In this document: positions 7,216 to 14,942 of the stretch, piece by piece
Numbering within the stretch: position 1 is the stretch's first letter
Layout of the letters: each line of letters begins with the position of its first letter
NCBI GenBank assembly: GCA_945878385.1
Contig: CAMCTE010000037.1
Span: 1-16,110, forward strand
DNA: 16,110 nt
Direction: 5' to 3'
Origin: Azohydromonas lata NBRC 102462
GTDB taxonomy: Bacteria; Pseudomonadota; Gammaproteobacteria; Burkholderiales; Burkholderiaceae_C
The notes under the pieces: generated by a model
Told to the model about the DNA's origin: nothing
Seen by the model: the letters and a program-made list of their open reading frames with translations, nothing else
Databases searched by the model: none
Position numbers and translations under genes: made by a program

Positions 7216-9135
7216 TCATCGACCGGCCACATCCAGGAGCGTGTCGAACACCGACTGCGCCACTTGCAGCACCTTGGCCGCGGCTTGGTACTGCTGCTGC
7301 TGGTGCACCAGGTGGGCGGCCTCTTCGTCCAGGTTGACACCGGCCTGCGCGGCGCGGCGCTGTTCGGACGCAGCCAGCACCCCGGCCGAAATGCGGCTGG
7401 CTGTTTGGGAGCCCTGCACGCGCACGCCGATGTCGCCGATCATTCCGGCATAGGCTTCCGTGACCGAGTTGCCGCCCACGAAGCGCTCTTCGCGCAGATT
7501 GGACAGGGCCATGGCGTTGCCGTTGTTGGCACTGGGGTTGAGCGTCGGGCCCAACTCGAGCCGGTCGCCGGCAGCCGGGACGCCCCGCAGGTCCAGTGAC
7601 AGTCGACCGTCCAGCACCAGGGCTTGGCCCGGCGTCCAGGTGCCGGTACGGGTGGTGGCGCCCTCCACCCAGCTGTAGTTGAAGGCACCGGCCGGTGTGG
7701 CGGCAGCCCCGGTGAATGTGAGAGTGCTGTTGGGGGGCGTACCCGCAATCGGCGCCAGGGTGGACAAGGACGCGAAAGTCATCGTGCCCTTGTTGTCGGG
7801 CCGGACCGAAGCCACCAGGGGTGCGGCGGCTGCGAGTTCCTCGGGCCGCGCCAAGCTCATCGACATGCCGGCGGCCGCGCGTGCCACCGGTTGCAGGATG
7901 AAACGGTCTGCGTTGGCAGGAAACGGCGCGGTCAAGTCGATGCGAACACCATCGATGACCTGCCCACTGCCCACACCATTCCATTGTTGGCCGTCGGTGA
8001 GCCGGGTGACGATGTACTGCCCGGGGGCATTGGGGTCCACACGCAGCTCGTAGTCGGCCGCCTGCAAGGCCTGTGCATCGACCACCGTCAGTTGCGGGGC
8101 CGTTGTGGCGGGGTTGTTGCCCGGCACCGGCAGCACGCGCGGTGCACCCACGCTGAAGATGTCCTTGCCCTGTCGGCCCAGCAAATCCAGGCCAAAGGAC
8201 TGCTGTTCGTTGACGCGGTCGGCAATGGAGCGTGCCATGTGGCCGATGAGGTTGTTGGCACGCGCGAGGTCCTGCCCCTGAAAGTTCAGCAGGCCTGCGA
8301 TGCTGCCGCCGGCCAACAGGGAGGGCGGCAACACGCGCAGGTTCTGCCCCTCGACCATGGCCAAGGCCGAGCGCGAAGTGTCGCCAGGGTCGGCCACCAC
8401 CGCCAGCTTGCTGGCTTCTTCCCCCAACACCACGCGCTGACCACCTGCCACGAAAACGCCCAAAGAGCCATCGGGGGCCTGCACCGTGGTCACCTGCAGG
8501 TAGCTGCTGAGCTGTCGCACCAAACGGTCGCGTTCATCCAGCAGATCGTTGGGTGCATGGCCCGCGCCGATGGCCGCGGCAATTTCGCCGTTGGTCTGCG
8601 CCAGCCGCGTGGTCAACTCATTGACGGCGGCCACCGAATTCTGAAGGTCCTGCGTCACGCCGCGCTGCAGGGCGTCGAGCTGGGTGGCAGCCGACGCAAA
8701 GCCAGCAGCGAGTTCGCGCCCACGGGCCAGCACCACCTCGCGGCCGCTGAGGTCTTGCGGCCGGGCCGCCACATCGATCATGCCGTTGAGGAACTGCATG
8801 GACTTGAAGCCCAGGCCCGCCTCGCCAATCGGGAACACGCTTTCCAGCCGGGTGAGCTGCTCGGCGCGTGTGACGTCCATCGACGACTGGGAGGCGGCCG
8901 TGGCGGTCTCCTTGGTCAGGAACTGGTCGTGCGCGCGCGTGGTGGTGGCCACATTCACGCCCAGGCCAAAAAAGCCCGCGCCGCTGTATTTGCTGCGCGC
9001 GGTTTCCAAGGACACGGTCTGGCGGGAATAGCCCTCGACCGATGCATTGGCGATGTTGTGGCTGGTGGTCTGCAAGGACGCGTAGCTGGCCTTCATGGCC
9101 TGCACGCCTACCGAAACCAGGGCCGACACACTCAT
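7216..9135 (-). CDS. flgK: Flagellar hook-associated protein 1
   Basis: The 639-residue first junction protein sits at the distal end of the hook. The N-terminus contains the axial-protein signature SLQTTSHNIANASVEGYSRQ, then GFFGLGVNVATTTRAHDQFL, typical of FlgK. The C-terminus has AGVNLDEEAAHLVHQQQQYQ and ends AQSVFDTLLDVAGR, the C-terminal axial helix. The length is within the usual range for FlgK of betaproteobacteria, which carry extra central domains (here about 330-560, Ala/Thr/Pro-rich). Thirteen bases separate it from flgJ, with GGAG (complement of 9142-9145) six bases before the ATG. It is part of the flgG-flgL transcription unit. Confidence 0.96.
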   Translation of the reverse strand: MSVSALVSVGVQAMKASYASLQTTSHNIANASVEGYSRQTVSLETARSKYSGAGFFGLGVNVATTTRAHDQFLTKETATAASQSSMDVTRAEQLTRLESVFPIGEAGLGFKSMQFLNGMIDVAARPQDLSGREVVLARGRELAAGFASAATQLDALQRGVTQDLQNSVAAVNELTTRLAQTNGEIAAAIGAGHAPNDLLDERDRLVRQLSSYLQVTTVQAPDGSLGVFVAGGQRVVLGEEASKLAVVADPGDTSRSALAMVEGQNLRVLPPSLLAGGSIAGLLNFQGQDLARANNLIGHMARSIADRVNEQQSFGLDLLGRQGKDIFSVGAPRVLPVPGNNPATTAPQLTVVDAQALQAADYELRVDPNAPGQYIVTRLTDGQQWNGVGSGQVIDGVRIDLTAPFPANADRFILQPVARAAAGMSMSLARPEELAAAAPLVASVRPDNKGTMTFASLSTLAPIAGTPPNSTLTFTGAAATPAGAFNYSWVEGATTRTGTWTPGQALVLDGRLSLDLRGVPAAGDRLELGPTLNPSANNGNAMALSNLREERFVGGNSVTEAYAGMIGDIGVRVQGSQTASRISAGVLAASEQRRAAQAGVNLDEEAAHLVHQQQQYQAAAKVLQVAQSVFDTLLDVAGR

Positions 9136-9148
9136 GGGGGGCTCCGGT

Positions 9149-10090
9149 TCAGGCGGTGTGGCGCTGCAGGCGCAGCGTGGTGTCGATCACCCGGCTGAGC
9201 TTGTTCGCATATTGGGGGTCGGTGGCGTAACCGGCCTGCTGCAGGCCCTGGGCAAAGCCCTCCGGTGTGCGGGCGTTGGCCAGCACCGATTGGTAGCGCG
9301 GGCTGCGCGTCATCAGCCGCGCATAGTCGGCGAAGGATTCCGCGGCGTCGGCGTAGGCCCGAAAGCGCGCCGTGACCTTGCGGGCCACGCCGTTGATGAA
9401 CTCGGTGGTGGTGACCTCGGCCACAGGGCCCTTCCAATCCGGGCCGGCCTTGATGCCGAAGAGATTGTTGGAGGGCGCACCATCGGGCAGGCGGATGTCT
9501 CGGCGGCCCCAGCCGGTTTCGTGCGCGGCCTGCGCGATCATGAAGACCGCGGGGATGCCGGTTCGCTTTTCGGCTTCACGCGCCGCACCTTGCAACTGCT
9601 GCACGAAGGCTCGGGGGGCGGACTTCGGCACAGCCGTTGGCTCCTTGGGGGCAGGCCCTCCGGCAGCCACGGTGGAGGTGGCACCCGCTCGGCGCTCGGC
9701 GCGTGCCGCATCGGCCAAGGGCGTGGGCGTGGGCGTGGGCGAGCCGGGTTGGGCCGCCGCGCCCGGGGCACCCGCGGTGGCACCCAGCCCCATCTGGCGC
9801 TCCAACTGGCGCGCGATGGAATCGGCCAAGCCGCCCTTCAAACCGGTGAGCTTGGTGGACAGTTGCTGATCCAGCATCTCGGTGCCCAGCTTCGTGGCCT
9901 CGTTGTCCAGCAGCCCGGTGGTGGGCGTGGCCGCGCGCATGCTTTTGAGCAGTTCGTGCATGAACAGAGATTCGAACTGACGCGCGGCCTCACGCACCGC
10001 TGCCCTGGGGTCGCGCGAGGCCGTACCGCGCAGCGCATCCAGCGAGCGGGTATCGGAGGCCAGGCCCGAATCCAGAGGCTTGAAGCCCAT
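9149..10090 (-). CDS. flgJ: Flagellar rod-cap protein and peptidoglycan hydrolase
   Basis: The 313-residue two-domain protein helps assemble the rod and opens the cell wall for it. The N-terminal rod-binding domain (about 25-100) contains AREAARQFESLFMHELLKSMR and LGTEMLDQQLSTKL. A Pro/Ala/Gly linker (about 105-158) follows, with a PTPTPTP run encoded by a hexanucleotide repeat. The C-terminal glucosaminidase/muramidase domain (about 160-312) has the catalytic Glu in AAHETGWG (E191), SNNLFGIKAG, and GYATDPQYANKL near the end. This dual-domain form is the beta/gammaproteobacterial type. The ATG at 10090 lies one base after the flgI stop, so the two are translationally coupled. The longer reading from 10183 lies inside flgI and adds 31 unrelated residues. 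Confidence 0.95.
   Translation of the reverse strand: MGFKPLDSGLASDTRSLDALRGTASRDPRAAVREAARQFESLFMHELLKSMRAATPTTGLLDNEATKLGTEMLDQQLSTKLTGLKGGLADSIARQLERQMGLGATAGAPGAAAQPGSPTPTPTPLADAARAERRAGATSTVAAGGPAPKEPTAVPKSAPRAFVQQLQGAAREAEKRTGIPAVFMIAQAAHETGWGRRDIRLPDGAPSNNLFGIKAGPDWKGPVAEVTTTEFINGVARKVTARFRAYADAAESFADYARLMTRSPRYQSVLANARTPEGFAQGLQQAGYATDPQYANKLSRVIDTTLRLQRHTA
9721..9738. repeat. Hexanucleotide repeat in the flgJ linker
   Basis: Three tandem copies of GCGTGG, with a partial fourth (GCG) after it. On the minus strand it encodes alternating Pro and Thr in the FlgJ linker. Gain or loss of a unit would keep the frame. Confidence 0.8.
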
Positions 10091-10091
10091 G

Positions 10092-11255
10092 TCAGAGCAC
10101 CTCCAACTCGGCGTTGAGCGCACCGGCCGACTTGATGGCCTGCAAGATGGCCAACAGGTCCATCGGCGTGGCGCCCAGCGCATTCAGGGCCCGCACGACA
10201 TCGGTGAGCTGTGCGCCTGCGGGCAATTGCACGATGGCCCCGCCGGTCTGGGTGATGGAGATGTCGGTCTTCTCAGCCTGCACCGTCTGGCCTTGGCCGA
10301 AGGCATTGGGCTGGCTGATGACGGGCGTGCTGGAAATCGTGACGGCCAGGTTGCCATGTGCCACCGCACACGCGCCCAGAGTGACCGCTTCGTTCATCAC
10401 GATGGAGCCCGTGCGCGGGTTGAGCACCACGCGTGCCGCAGGCCGGTCGGCCATGATGGGCAGGTTCTCAATGTCGGCCAGGAAATCCACGCGCGCATCG
10501 GCGTCCACCGGCAGGCGCACCCGCACCACTCGGCCGTCGATGGCCTGCGCGGTACCGTCGCCCTTGGCCGCATTGATCGCACGGGCCACGGTGCGCGAAG
10601 TGCCGAAGCCGGTGGCGGTGATGTCCAACTGGACGAAGGCGCCATCGAGCGCCGGCGTGGGTACGGCGCGTTCAATGCTGGCACCCAAGGGGATGCGGCC
10701 GGCGCTCAGGTGGTTGATCTGCACCTTGGAGCCACCCGCCGACGCACCGGCACCGCCCACGATGAGATTGCCCTGGGCCATGGCGTAGATTTGGCCATCC
10801 AGGCCCTTGAGCGGCGTGGCCACCAAGGTGCCCCCGCGCAAGCTCTTGGAATTGCCCACGGAAGACACCACCACATCCACCTGTTGGCCGGGCTGGGCAA
10901 AGGGCGGCAGCACGGCGGTGACCAGAACCGCGGCCACATTCTTGAGCTGCATGGAAGTGCCCGGCGGCACGGTGATGCCCAACTGCGCCAGCATTGAGTT
11001 CACGCTCTGCGCGGTGAAGGGGGTCTGGGTGGTTTGGTCGCCGGTACCGTCCAGGCCCACCACAAGGCCGTAGCCCACCAGCTGGTTGGGCCGCACACCC
11101 TGCACCGCCGCCACTTCCTTGATTCGGGCGGCGTGGGCCGTGGAAGCCGCCAGCAGCAAGCCCAACAGAGCCCAGGTGAGCAGCCAGGGCAGCACACCGG
11201 GCCACCAGGCCGTTCGGGAAGATGTGGGGCGGGATTTGGTCGACGCTGGGTTCAT
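10092..11255 (-). CDS. flgI: Flagellar P-ring protein
   Basis: The 387-residue periplasmic protein forms the P-ring around the rod in the peptidoglycan layer. A long Sec signal peptide (hydrophobic 20-38, cleavage after AHA at about 42) is followed by ARIKEVAAVQGVRPNQLVGYGLVVGLDGTGDQT, the strongly conserved FlgI start. ITVPPGTSMQLKNVAAVLVTA and SLRGGTLVATPLKGLDGQIYAMAQG are also diagnostic. The mature C-terminus ends ILQAIKSAGALNAELEVL, typical of the family. The ATG at 11255 lies 16 bases after flgH and gives a normal signal peptide. The ATG at 11288 would overlap flgH and add 11 residues. A true homologue is beyond doubt. Confidence 0.96.
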   Translation of the reverse strand: MNPASTKSRPTSSRTAWWPGVLPWLLTWALLGLLLAASTAHAARIKEVAAVQGVRPNQLVGYGLVVGLDGTGDQTTQTPFTAQSVNSMLAQLGITVPPGTSMQLKNVAAVLVTAVLPPFAQPGQQVDVVVSSVGNSKSLRGGTLVATPLKGLDGQIYAMAQGNLIVGGAGASAGGSKVQINHLSAGRIPLGASIERAVPTPALDGAFVQLDITATGFGTSRTVARAINAAKGDGTAQAIDGRVVRVRLPVDADARVDFLADIENLPIMADRPAARVVLNPRTGSIVMNEAVTLGACAVAHGNLAVTISSTPVISQPNAFGQGQTVQAEKTDISITQTGGAIVQLPAGAQLTDVVRALNALGATPMDLLAILQAIKSAGALNAELEVL

Positions 11256-11271
11256 GGTGGCGTACCGGGCC

Positions 11272-11955
11272 TCAGATGGGCAGCACATTCAGGAAGAAGC
11301 GGCCCAGCAAGCCCATGACCTGGGCATCGGCCGCTTGGCCTCGACTGTGCTGTTGCAGACGAACATTGGCAATGGCGGTGCTGGGTACCGAGTTGCCGGG
11401 CTGGATGGTGCGCGGGTCCACCTGACCGGTGAAGCGCAGCACATCCACATTCGCATTCAGGCCAATCTGCTTTTCACCCTGGATCAACAGATGCCCATTG
11501 GGCAACACGCCCGTGACCAGCGCGGTGATCGTGCCCTGGAATTCATTGCTGGCTTCGGTGGATCCCTTGCCGTCGTGGGTGTTGGAACTGGTGCCTGCGG
11601 CATTGGCACGGGCCAGCGAACCCGCCGATGGCAGCAGGCCAGGCAGCGCGGTCACACCCGCCTTGAGTGCACCGCTGCGCTCTACGGAACTGGTGGACTT
11701 CTGGCTGGCGCTGATGCGCTCGACGATGGTGACGATGAGGGAATCCCCCGGCAGGCGTGCACGGTGGTCTTCGAACAAGGGCCGGTAGGCCACCGCGTTG
11801 AACACCGCACCGGCGGAGGCCGGCGGCATGCCCGAAGGCGTGGCTACGGGCGGCGGCGGCGGCGCGTTGAAGTCGACCTTGGGTTCGCGGTAGTTGGAAA
11901 CCGTGGCGCAACCTTGCAACAGGGCCACCAGCAACAGGAGGAATGATCGGCTCAT
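11272..11955 (-). CDS. flgH: Flagellar L-ring lipoprotein
   Basis: The 227-residue outer-membrane lipoprotein forms the L-ring. The lipoprotein signal peptide ends with LLQGC, with lipidated Cys 16. Gln at the second position before Cys is less usual than Ala or Ser. Family motifs: AVFNAVAYRPLFEDHRARLPGDSLIV, ERISASQKSTSS, ALVTGVLPNGHLLIQGEKQIGLNANVDVLRFTGQVDP and a C-terminus ending GLLGRFFLNVLPI. It begins 10 bases after flgG; only a weak GAG-type site precedes the ATG, so translation may be coupled. Confidence 0.96.
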   Translation of the reverse strand: MSRSFLLLLVALLQGCATVSNYREPKVDFNAPPPPPVATPSGMPPASAGAVFNAVAYRPLFEDHRARLPGDSLIVTIVERISASQKSTSSVERSGALKAGVTALPGLLPSAGSLARANAAGTSSNTHDGKGSTEASNEFQGTITALVTGVLPNGHLLIQGEKQIGLNANVDVLRFTGQVDPRTIQPGNSVPSTAIANVRLQQHSRGQAADAQVMGLLGRFFLNVLPI

Positions 11956-11965
11956 CTCGCGGGCC

Positions 11966-12748
11966 TCACATCTGCGTCAGCTTTTGCAACATCTGATCAG
12001 AAGTCTGGATGGCCTTGGAATTCAGTTCGTAAGCCCGCTGGGTCTGGATCATCGACACCAGTTCCTCCACCACATTCACATTGCTGGTTTCCACATGACC
12101 CTGCAGCAGCGAACCGTGGCCGGCGGCACCCGGTGCAGCCGCATTGGGCGTGCCCGACGATGCGGTCTCACCGAAGAGGTTCTGGCCCATGGGCTCCAGG
12201 CCGGCTGGGTTGGCGAAGGTGGTGGTCTGCAACTGGCCCACCTGCTGCGGTGCGGTTTGCCCGGGCAGGGCCACGGTGACGATGCCATCGGCTGCGATGG
12301 TGATGCTTTGCGCGTTGGCCGGGATGGTGATGCCGGGCTGCACCACGAAGCCACTGTTGGTCACCAGCTGGCCGTTGGCGTCGCGCTGGAAGGTGCCGTC
12401 GCGGGTGTAGGCCGTGGTGCCATCGGGCATCTGGATCTGGAAGAAGCCCTGGCCCTTGATGGCCACGTCCAGGTTGTTGGAAGTCTGCTGCAGGTTGCCC
12501 TGACTGAAGTTGCGCGAAGTGGCGACGGTGCGCACGCCCAGGCCCACCTGCAGCCCCGTGGGCAACTGCGTTTGGCCCGAGGTGGCCGCGCCGGTCTGCC
12601 GCAGGTTCTGATAGATCAGGTCCTCGAAGACGGCATGCGAACGCTTGTAGCCGTTCGTGCCGACATTGGCGAGGTTATTGGAGATGGTGTCCAGCTGGGT
12701 TTGCTGGGCTTCCATTCCGGTTTTGGAGATCCAGAGGGATCGGATCAT
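11966..12748 (-). CDS. flgG: Flagellar distal rod protein
   Basis: The 260-residue protein has the standard length of FlgG and is exported through the flagellar apparatus. The N-terminus MIRSLWISKTGMEAQQTQ leads into DTISNNLANVGTNGYKRSHAVFEDL, the flagellar rod/hook signature with FlgG-specific features. KGQGFFQIQMPDGTTAYTRDGTF lies near residues 95-120, and the C-terminal helix has SNVNVVEELVSMIQTQRAYELNSKAIQTSD. The ATG at 12748 is set by AGGAG six bases upstream. It is the first flg gene seen; no flgF lies upstream, where aroQ starts divergently 185 bases away. flgB-F, if present, are elsewhere or in a separate unit. Confidence 0.96.
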   Translation of the reverse strand: MIRSLWISKTGMEAQQTQLDTISNNLANVGTNGYKRSHAVFEDLIYQNLRQTGAATSGQTQLPTGLQVGLGVRTVATSRNFSQGNLQQTSNNLDVAIKGQGFFQIQMPDGTTAYTRDGTFQRDANGQLVTNSGFVVQPGITIPANAQSITIAADGIVTVALPGQTAPQQVGQLQTTTFANPAGLEPMGQNLFGETASSGTPNAAAPGAAGHGSLLQGHVETSNVNVVEELVSMIQTQRAYELNSKAIQTSDQMLQKLTQM

Positions 12749-12754
12749 GGCGCG

Positions 12755-12759
12755 CTCCT
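12755..12759 (-). promoter_or_regulatory. Ribosome binding site of flgG
   Basis: AGGAG on the minus strand, six bases before the ATG at 12748. It supports that start over the long upstream reading (ATG 12919). Confidence 0.8.
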
Positions 12760-12837
12760 GGGGTCGTACGGCAATGTTGGCCGGAACTGAAGGGTGGGGA
12801 TCGCCGGAATAGGACGGTTGCGCCCCGGTTTTTCTTC

Positions 12838-12850
12838 CCCGAGACTCGGG
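12838..12850. repeat. 13-base palindrome CCCGAGACTCGGG
   Basis: CCCGAG and CTCGGG flank a single A. As DNA it is a near-perfect dyad that could be an operator. As RNA it would give a short 5-bp stem, but no T run follows on either strand, so it is not a terminator. Confidence 0.5.
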
Positions 12851-12863
12851 CGACAATCGGGTC

Positions 12864-12879
12864 TGGCACAGCCTTTGCA
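12864..12879 (+). promoter_or_regulatory. Candidate sigma-54 (-24/-12) promoter facing aroQ
   Basis: TGGCAC, five bases, TTGCA: the -24 GG (12865-12866) and -12 GC (12877-12878) are separated by exactly ten bases, matching the RpoN consensus. Transcription would start near 12890, giving a leader of about 44 bases before the aroQ ATG. It might be chance or share the region with a housekeeping promoter. No enhancer binding site was identified. Confidence 0.45.
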
Positions 12880-12933
12880 GCGGTTGGTCGCCGGCTGGCC
12901 CTGCGCCGCTGCCGGCCACCGCACGCCGACACC

Positions 12934-13380
12934 ATGACCAAGATCCTGCTGATCAACGGCCCCAACCTGAACCTGCTGGGAACGCGCGAGCCCGAGGTAT
13001 ACGGCGCCACCACCTTGCCCGACATCGAGCGCGAGCTCAAAGCGCAAGCCAAGGCCGCCGGCGCCAAACTGCTGAGCTTCCAGTCCAACCACGAAGGGGC
13101 CTTGGTGGACCGCATCCACCAGGCCCGCACCGAAGGCGTGACCTGGATCATCATCAACCCCGGCGCCTACACCCACACCAGCATCGCGTTGCGCGATGCG
13201 CTGGCCGGTACGACCATTCCCTTCATTGAAGTGCACATCAGCAATGTGCACGCGCGCGAGCCCTTCCGGCAGCATTCCTACCTCAGCGACATCGCCCGGG
13301 GCACCATCGTGGGCTTGGGCGTATCGGGCTACAACCTGGCCCTGCTGCACATCCTGGCCACGCTGGCCGGGGCCCACTGA
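12934..13380 (+). CDS. aroQ: Type II 3-dehydroquinate dehydratase
   Basis: The 148-residue cytosolic enzyme converts 3-dehydroquinate to 3-dehydroshikimate, the third step of the shikimate pathway. It is a full-length class II enzyme: GPNLNLLGTREPEVYG at 9-24 (catalytic Tyr23, Arg18), NHEG 52-55, INPGAYTHTS 74-83 (Asn75), and IEVHISNVHAREPFRQHS 98-115 (Glu99, His101, Arg112). The start fixes the usual MTKILLINGPNLN N-terminus; no strong ribosome binding site is visible. It is the first of three plus-strand genes, followed by argH after 88 bases. In many Burkholderiales aroQ sits beside accB-accC, which is not seen here. Confidence 0.97.
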   Translation: MTKILLINGPNLNLLGTREPEVYGATTLPDIERELKAQAKAAGAKLLSFQSNHEGALVDRIHQARTEGVTWIIINPGAYTHTSIALRDALAGTTIPFIEVHISNVHAREPFRQHSYLSDIARGTIVGLGVSGYNLALLHILATLAGAH

Positions 13381-13412
13381 CGCCCATTGACTCCCACTGA
13401 CGCCCAGTCACC
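13373..13412. repeat. Four imperfect 10-base tandem repeats at the aroQ end
   Basis: Units CCCACTGACG, CCCATTGACT, CCCACTGACG and CCCAGTCACC run from the last codons of aroQ into the spacer before argH. Units 1 and 3 are identical. They repeat TGA stops. The function is unknown. Confidence 0.55.
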
Positions 13413-13468
13413 CACAGCTGCCCCCGCCACACCGTCCCCTACAGCCGCGCCTGCCGCGGCCGCATCAC

Positions 13469-14872
13469 ATGGCCACCAATCCCCTCGAGAACAAGAACCA
13501 AGCCTGGTCCGCGCTGTTCAGCGAACCGATGAGCGACCTCGTCAAGCGCTACACCGCCAGCGTCTTCTTCGACAAGCGGCTGTGGCAGGCCGATATCGAC
13601 GGCAGCCTGGCCCATTCCGAGATGTTGTGCGCCCAGGGCATCATCGGTGCGAATGACCTGGCCGACATCCAGCGCGGCATGGCGCAGATCCGCCAGGAAA
13701 TCGAATCGGGCACCTTCGACTGGAAGCTGGAGTTGGAGGATGTGCACCTGAACATCGAGGCGCGCCTGACGCAACTGGTGGGCGATGCCGGCAAGCGACT
13801 GCACACCGGCCGTTCGCGCAACGACCAGGTGGCCACTGATGTGCGCCTGTGGCTGCGCGGGGAAATCGATCAGCTCGTGCCCCTGCTGCGGCAAATGCAG
13901 GGCTCCTTGGTGGAATTGGCCGCCAGCCATGCCCACACCATCATGCCCGGCTACACCCACCTGCAGGTGGCGCAGCCGGTGAGTTTTGCGCACCACCTGC
14001 TGGCCTATGTGGAGATGTTCTCGCGGGACGAGCAGCGCCTGCTGGAATTGCGCCGCCGTGTGAACACCCTGCCCTTGGGCGCTGCCGCCCTGGCCGGCAC
14101 CAGCTACCCGCTGGACCGCGAACGCGTGGCGCGCACCCTAGGCTTCGAAGCGGTGTGCCGCAACAGCCTGGATGCCGTGAGCGACCGCGACTTCGCCATC
14201 GAGTTCACAAGCTTTGCGTCGCTGGTGATGATGCATGTTTCGCGCATCAGCGAGGAAATCATCATCTGGATGAACCAGAACTTCGGCTACATCGATTTGG
14301 CCGATCGCTACTGCACCGGCTCTTCCATCATGCCGCAAAAGCGCAACCCCGATGTGGCCGAACTGGCCCGCGGCAAGACCGCCCGCGTGTATGGGCACCT
14401 GAATGCCCTGCTGGTGTTGATGAAGGGCCAGCCCCTGACCTACAACAAGGACAACCAGGAAGACAAGGAGCCGCTGTTCGACACGGTTGATACCGTGCGC
14501 GATACGCTGCGCATCATGGCCGAGATGGTGCAGGGCATCCGCGTCAAGCCCGAAGCGATGGAGCGCGCCGCCCTGCGCGGCTATGCCACCGCCACCGATC
14601 TGGCCGACTACCTGGTGAAGAAGGGCCTGCCCTTCCGAGATGCACACGAGGTGGTGGCGCATGCGGTGAAGACGGCCCTGACCCGCGGAGTGGACCTTTC
14701 GGAGCTGAGCCTGGCCGAACTGCAGGCCTTCGATGCCCGCATCCAAGCCGATGTGCACGGCGTATTGAGTTTGGCCGGCTCGCTTCAGGCCCGGCAGGTG
14801 CTGGGCGGCACCGCACCCGTGCGGGTGCTGGAAGAGGTGCAGCGGCACCGCGAACGCCTGGCCGCTGCCTAG
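13469..14872 (+). CDS. argH: Argininosuccinate lyase
   Basis: The 467-residue cytosolic enzyme splits argininosuccinate into arginine and fumarate, the last step of arginine synthesis. It has the fumarase/aspartase superfamily signature GSSIMPQKRNPD at 284-295 with the mobile catalytic-Ser loop. TGRSRNDQ (113-120) and GYTHLQ with His164 complete the active-site motifs. The N-terminal QAWSALFSEPMSDLVKRYTASVFFDKRLW is typical of Burkholderiales ArgH. The ATG at 13469 is the first Met before that block and lacks a clear ribosome binding site. It lies downstream of aroQ in the same direction; whether they share a transcript is not evident from the 88-base spacer. Confidence 0.97.
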   Translation: MATNPLENKNQAWSALFSEPMSDLVKRYTASVFFDKRLWQADIDGSLAHSEMLCAQGIIGANDLADIQRGMAQIRQEIESGTFDWKLELEDVHLNIEARLTQLVGDAGKRLHTGRSRNDQVATDVRLWLRGEIDQLVPLLRQMQGSLVELAASHAHTIMPGYTHLQVAQPVSFAHHLLAYVEMFSRDEQRLLELRRRVNTLPLGAAALAGTSYPLDRERVARTLGFEAVCRNSLDAVSDRDFAIEFTSFASLVMMHVSRISEEIIIWMNQNFGYIDLADRYCTGSSIMPQKRNPDVAELARGKTARVYGHLNALLVLMKGQPLTYNKDNQEDKEPLFDTVDTVRDTLRIMAEMVQGIRVKPEAMERAALRGYATATDLADYLVKKGLPFRDAHEVVAHAVKTALTRGVDLSELSLAELQAFDARIQADVHGVLSLAGSLQARQVLGGTAPVRVLEEVQRHRERLAAA

Positions 14873-14875
14873 GCA
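14866..14875. repeat. Palindrome TGCCTAGGCA across the argH stop
   Basis: A perfect 10-base palindrome containing the TAG stop of argH. It is short, without a following T run, so it is unlikely to terminate transcription; chance is possible. Confidence 0.35.
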
Positions 14876-14930
14876 CACGGCGCCCAACACAAGGCCAAAC
14901 AACGCCATACCAGGCACGAAGCGGTCCGGC

Positions 14931-14934
14931 GGAG
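14931..14934 (+). promoter_or_regulatory. Ribosome binding site of the hydrolase gene
   Basis: GGAG, eight bases before the ATG at 14943. It supports that start. Confidence 0.65.
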
Positions 14935-14942
14935 CAACCGCC

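Larger units (their letters stand above)
12749..12933. other. Divergent spacer between flgG and aroQ
   Basis: This is the only long non-coding stretch of the window (185 bases) and must hold the promoters of both units. I see the flgG ribosome binding site, a 13-base palindrome, a sigma-54-type site facing aroQ, a pyrimidine-rich TTTTTCTTCCCC at 12829-12840, and a possible -10-like GACAAT at 12852-12857. I found no convincing FliA (sigma-28) site for flgG. Confidence 0.7.

Noticed and set aside
7624..9198. Long open frame (524 codons) on the plus strand opposite flgK
   Set aside because: It is fully antisense to a certain flgK gene, low-complexity and with no recognisable domain; long antisense frames are expected in GC-rich DNA.
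9095..10117. Plus-strand open frame of 340 codons opposite flgJ
   Set aside because: Antisense to flgJ, rich in Arg and Gly, no domain pattern.
10080..10997. Plus-strand open frame of 305 codons opposite flgI
   Set aside because: Shadow of flgI; no independent start signal.
12829..12850. Terminator from the CCCGAGACTCGGG hairpin
   Set aside because: The T run is before the stem on the plus strand, and the minus strand has A-rich sequence after it, so it does not fit an intrinsic terminator on either strand.
12849..12880. FliA-like site for flgG on the minus strand (CAAA...CCCGATTG)
   Set aside because: Spacing is 12 rather than 15 bases between the two elements and the -10 has only five of eight matches.
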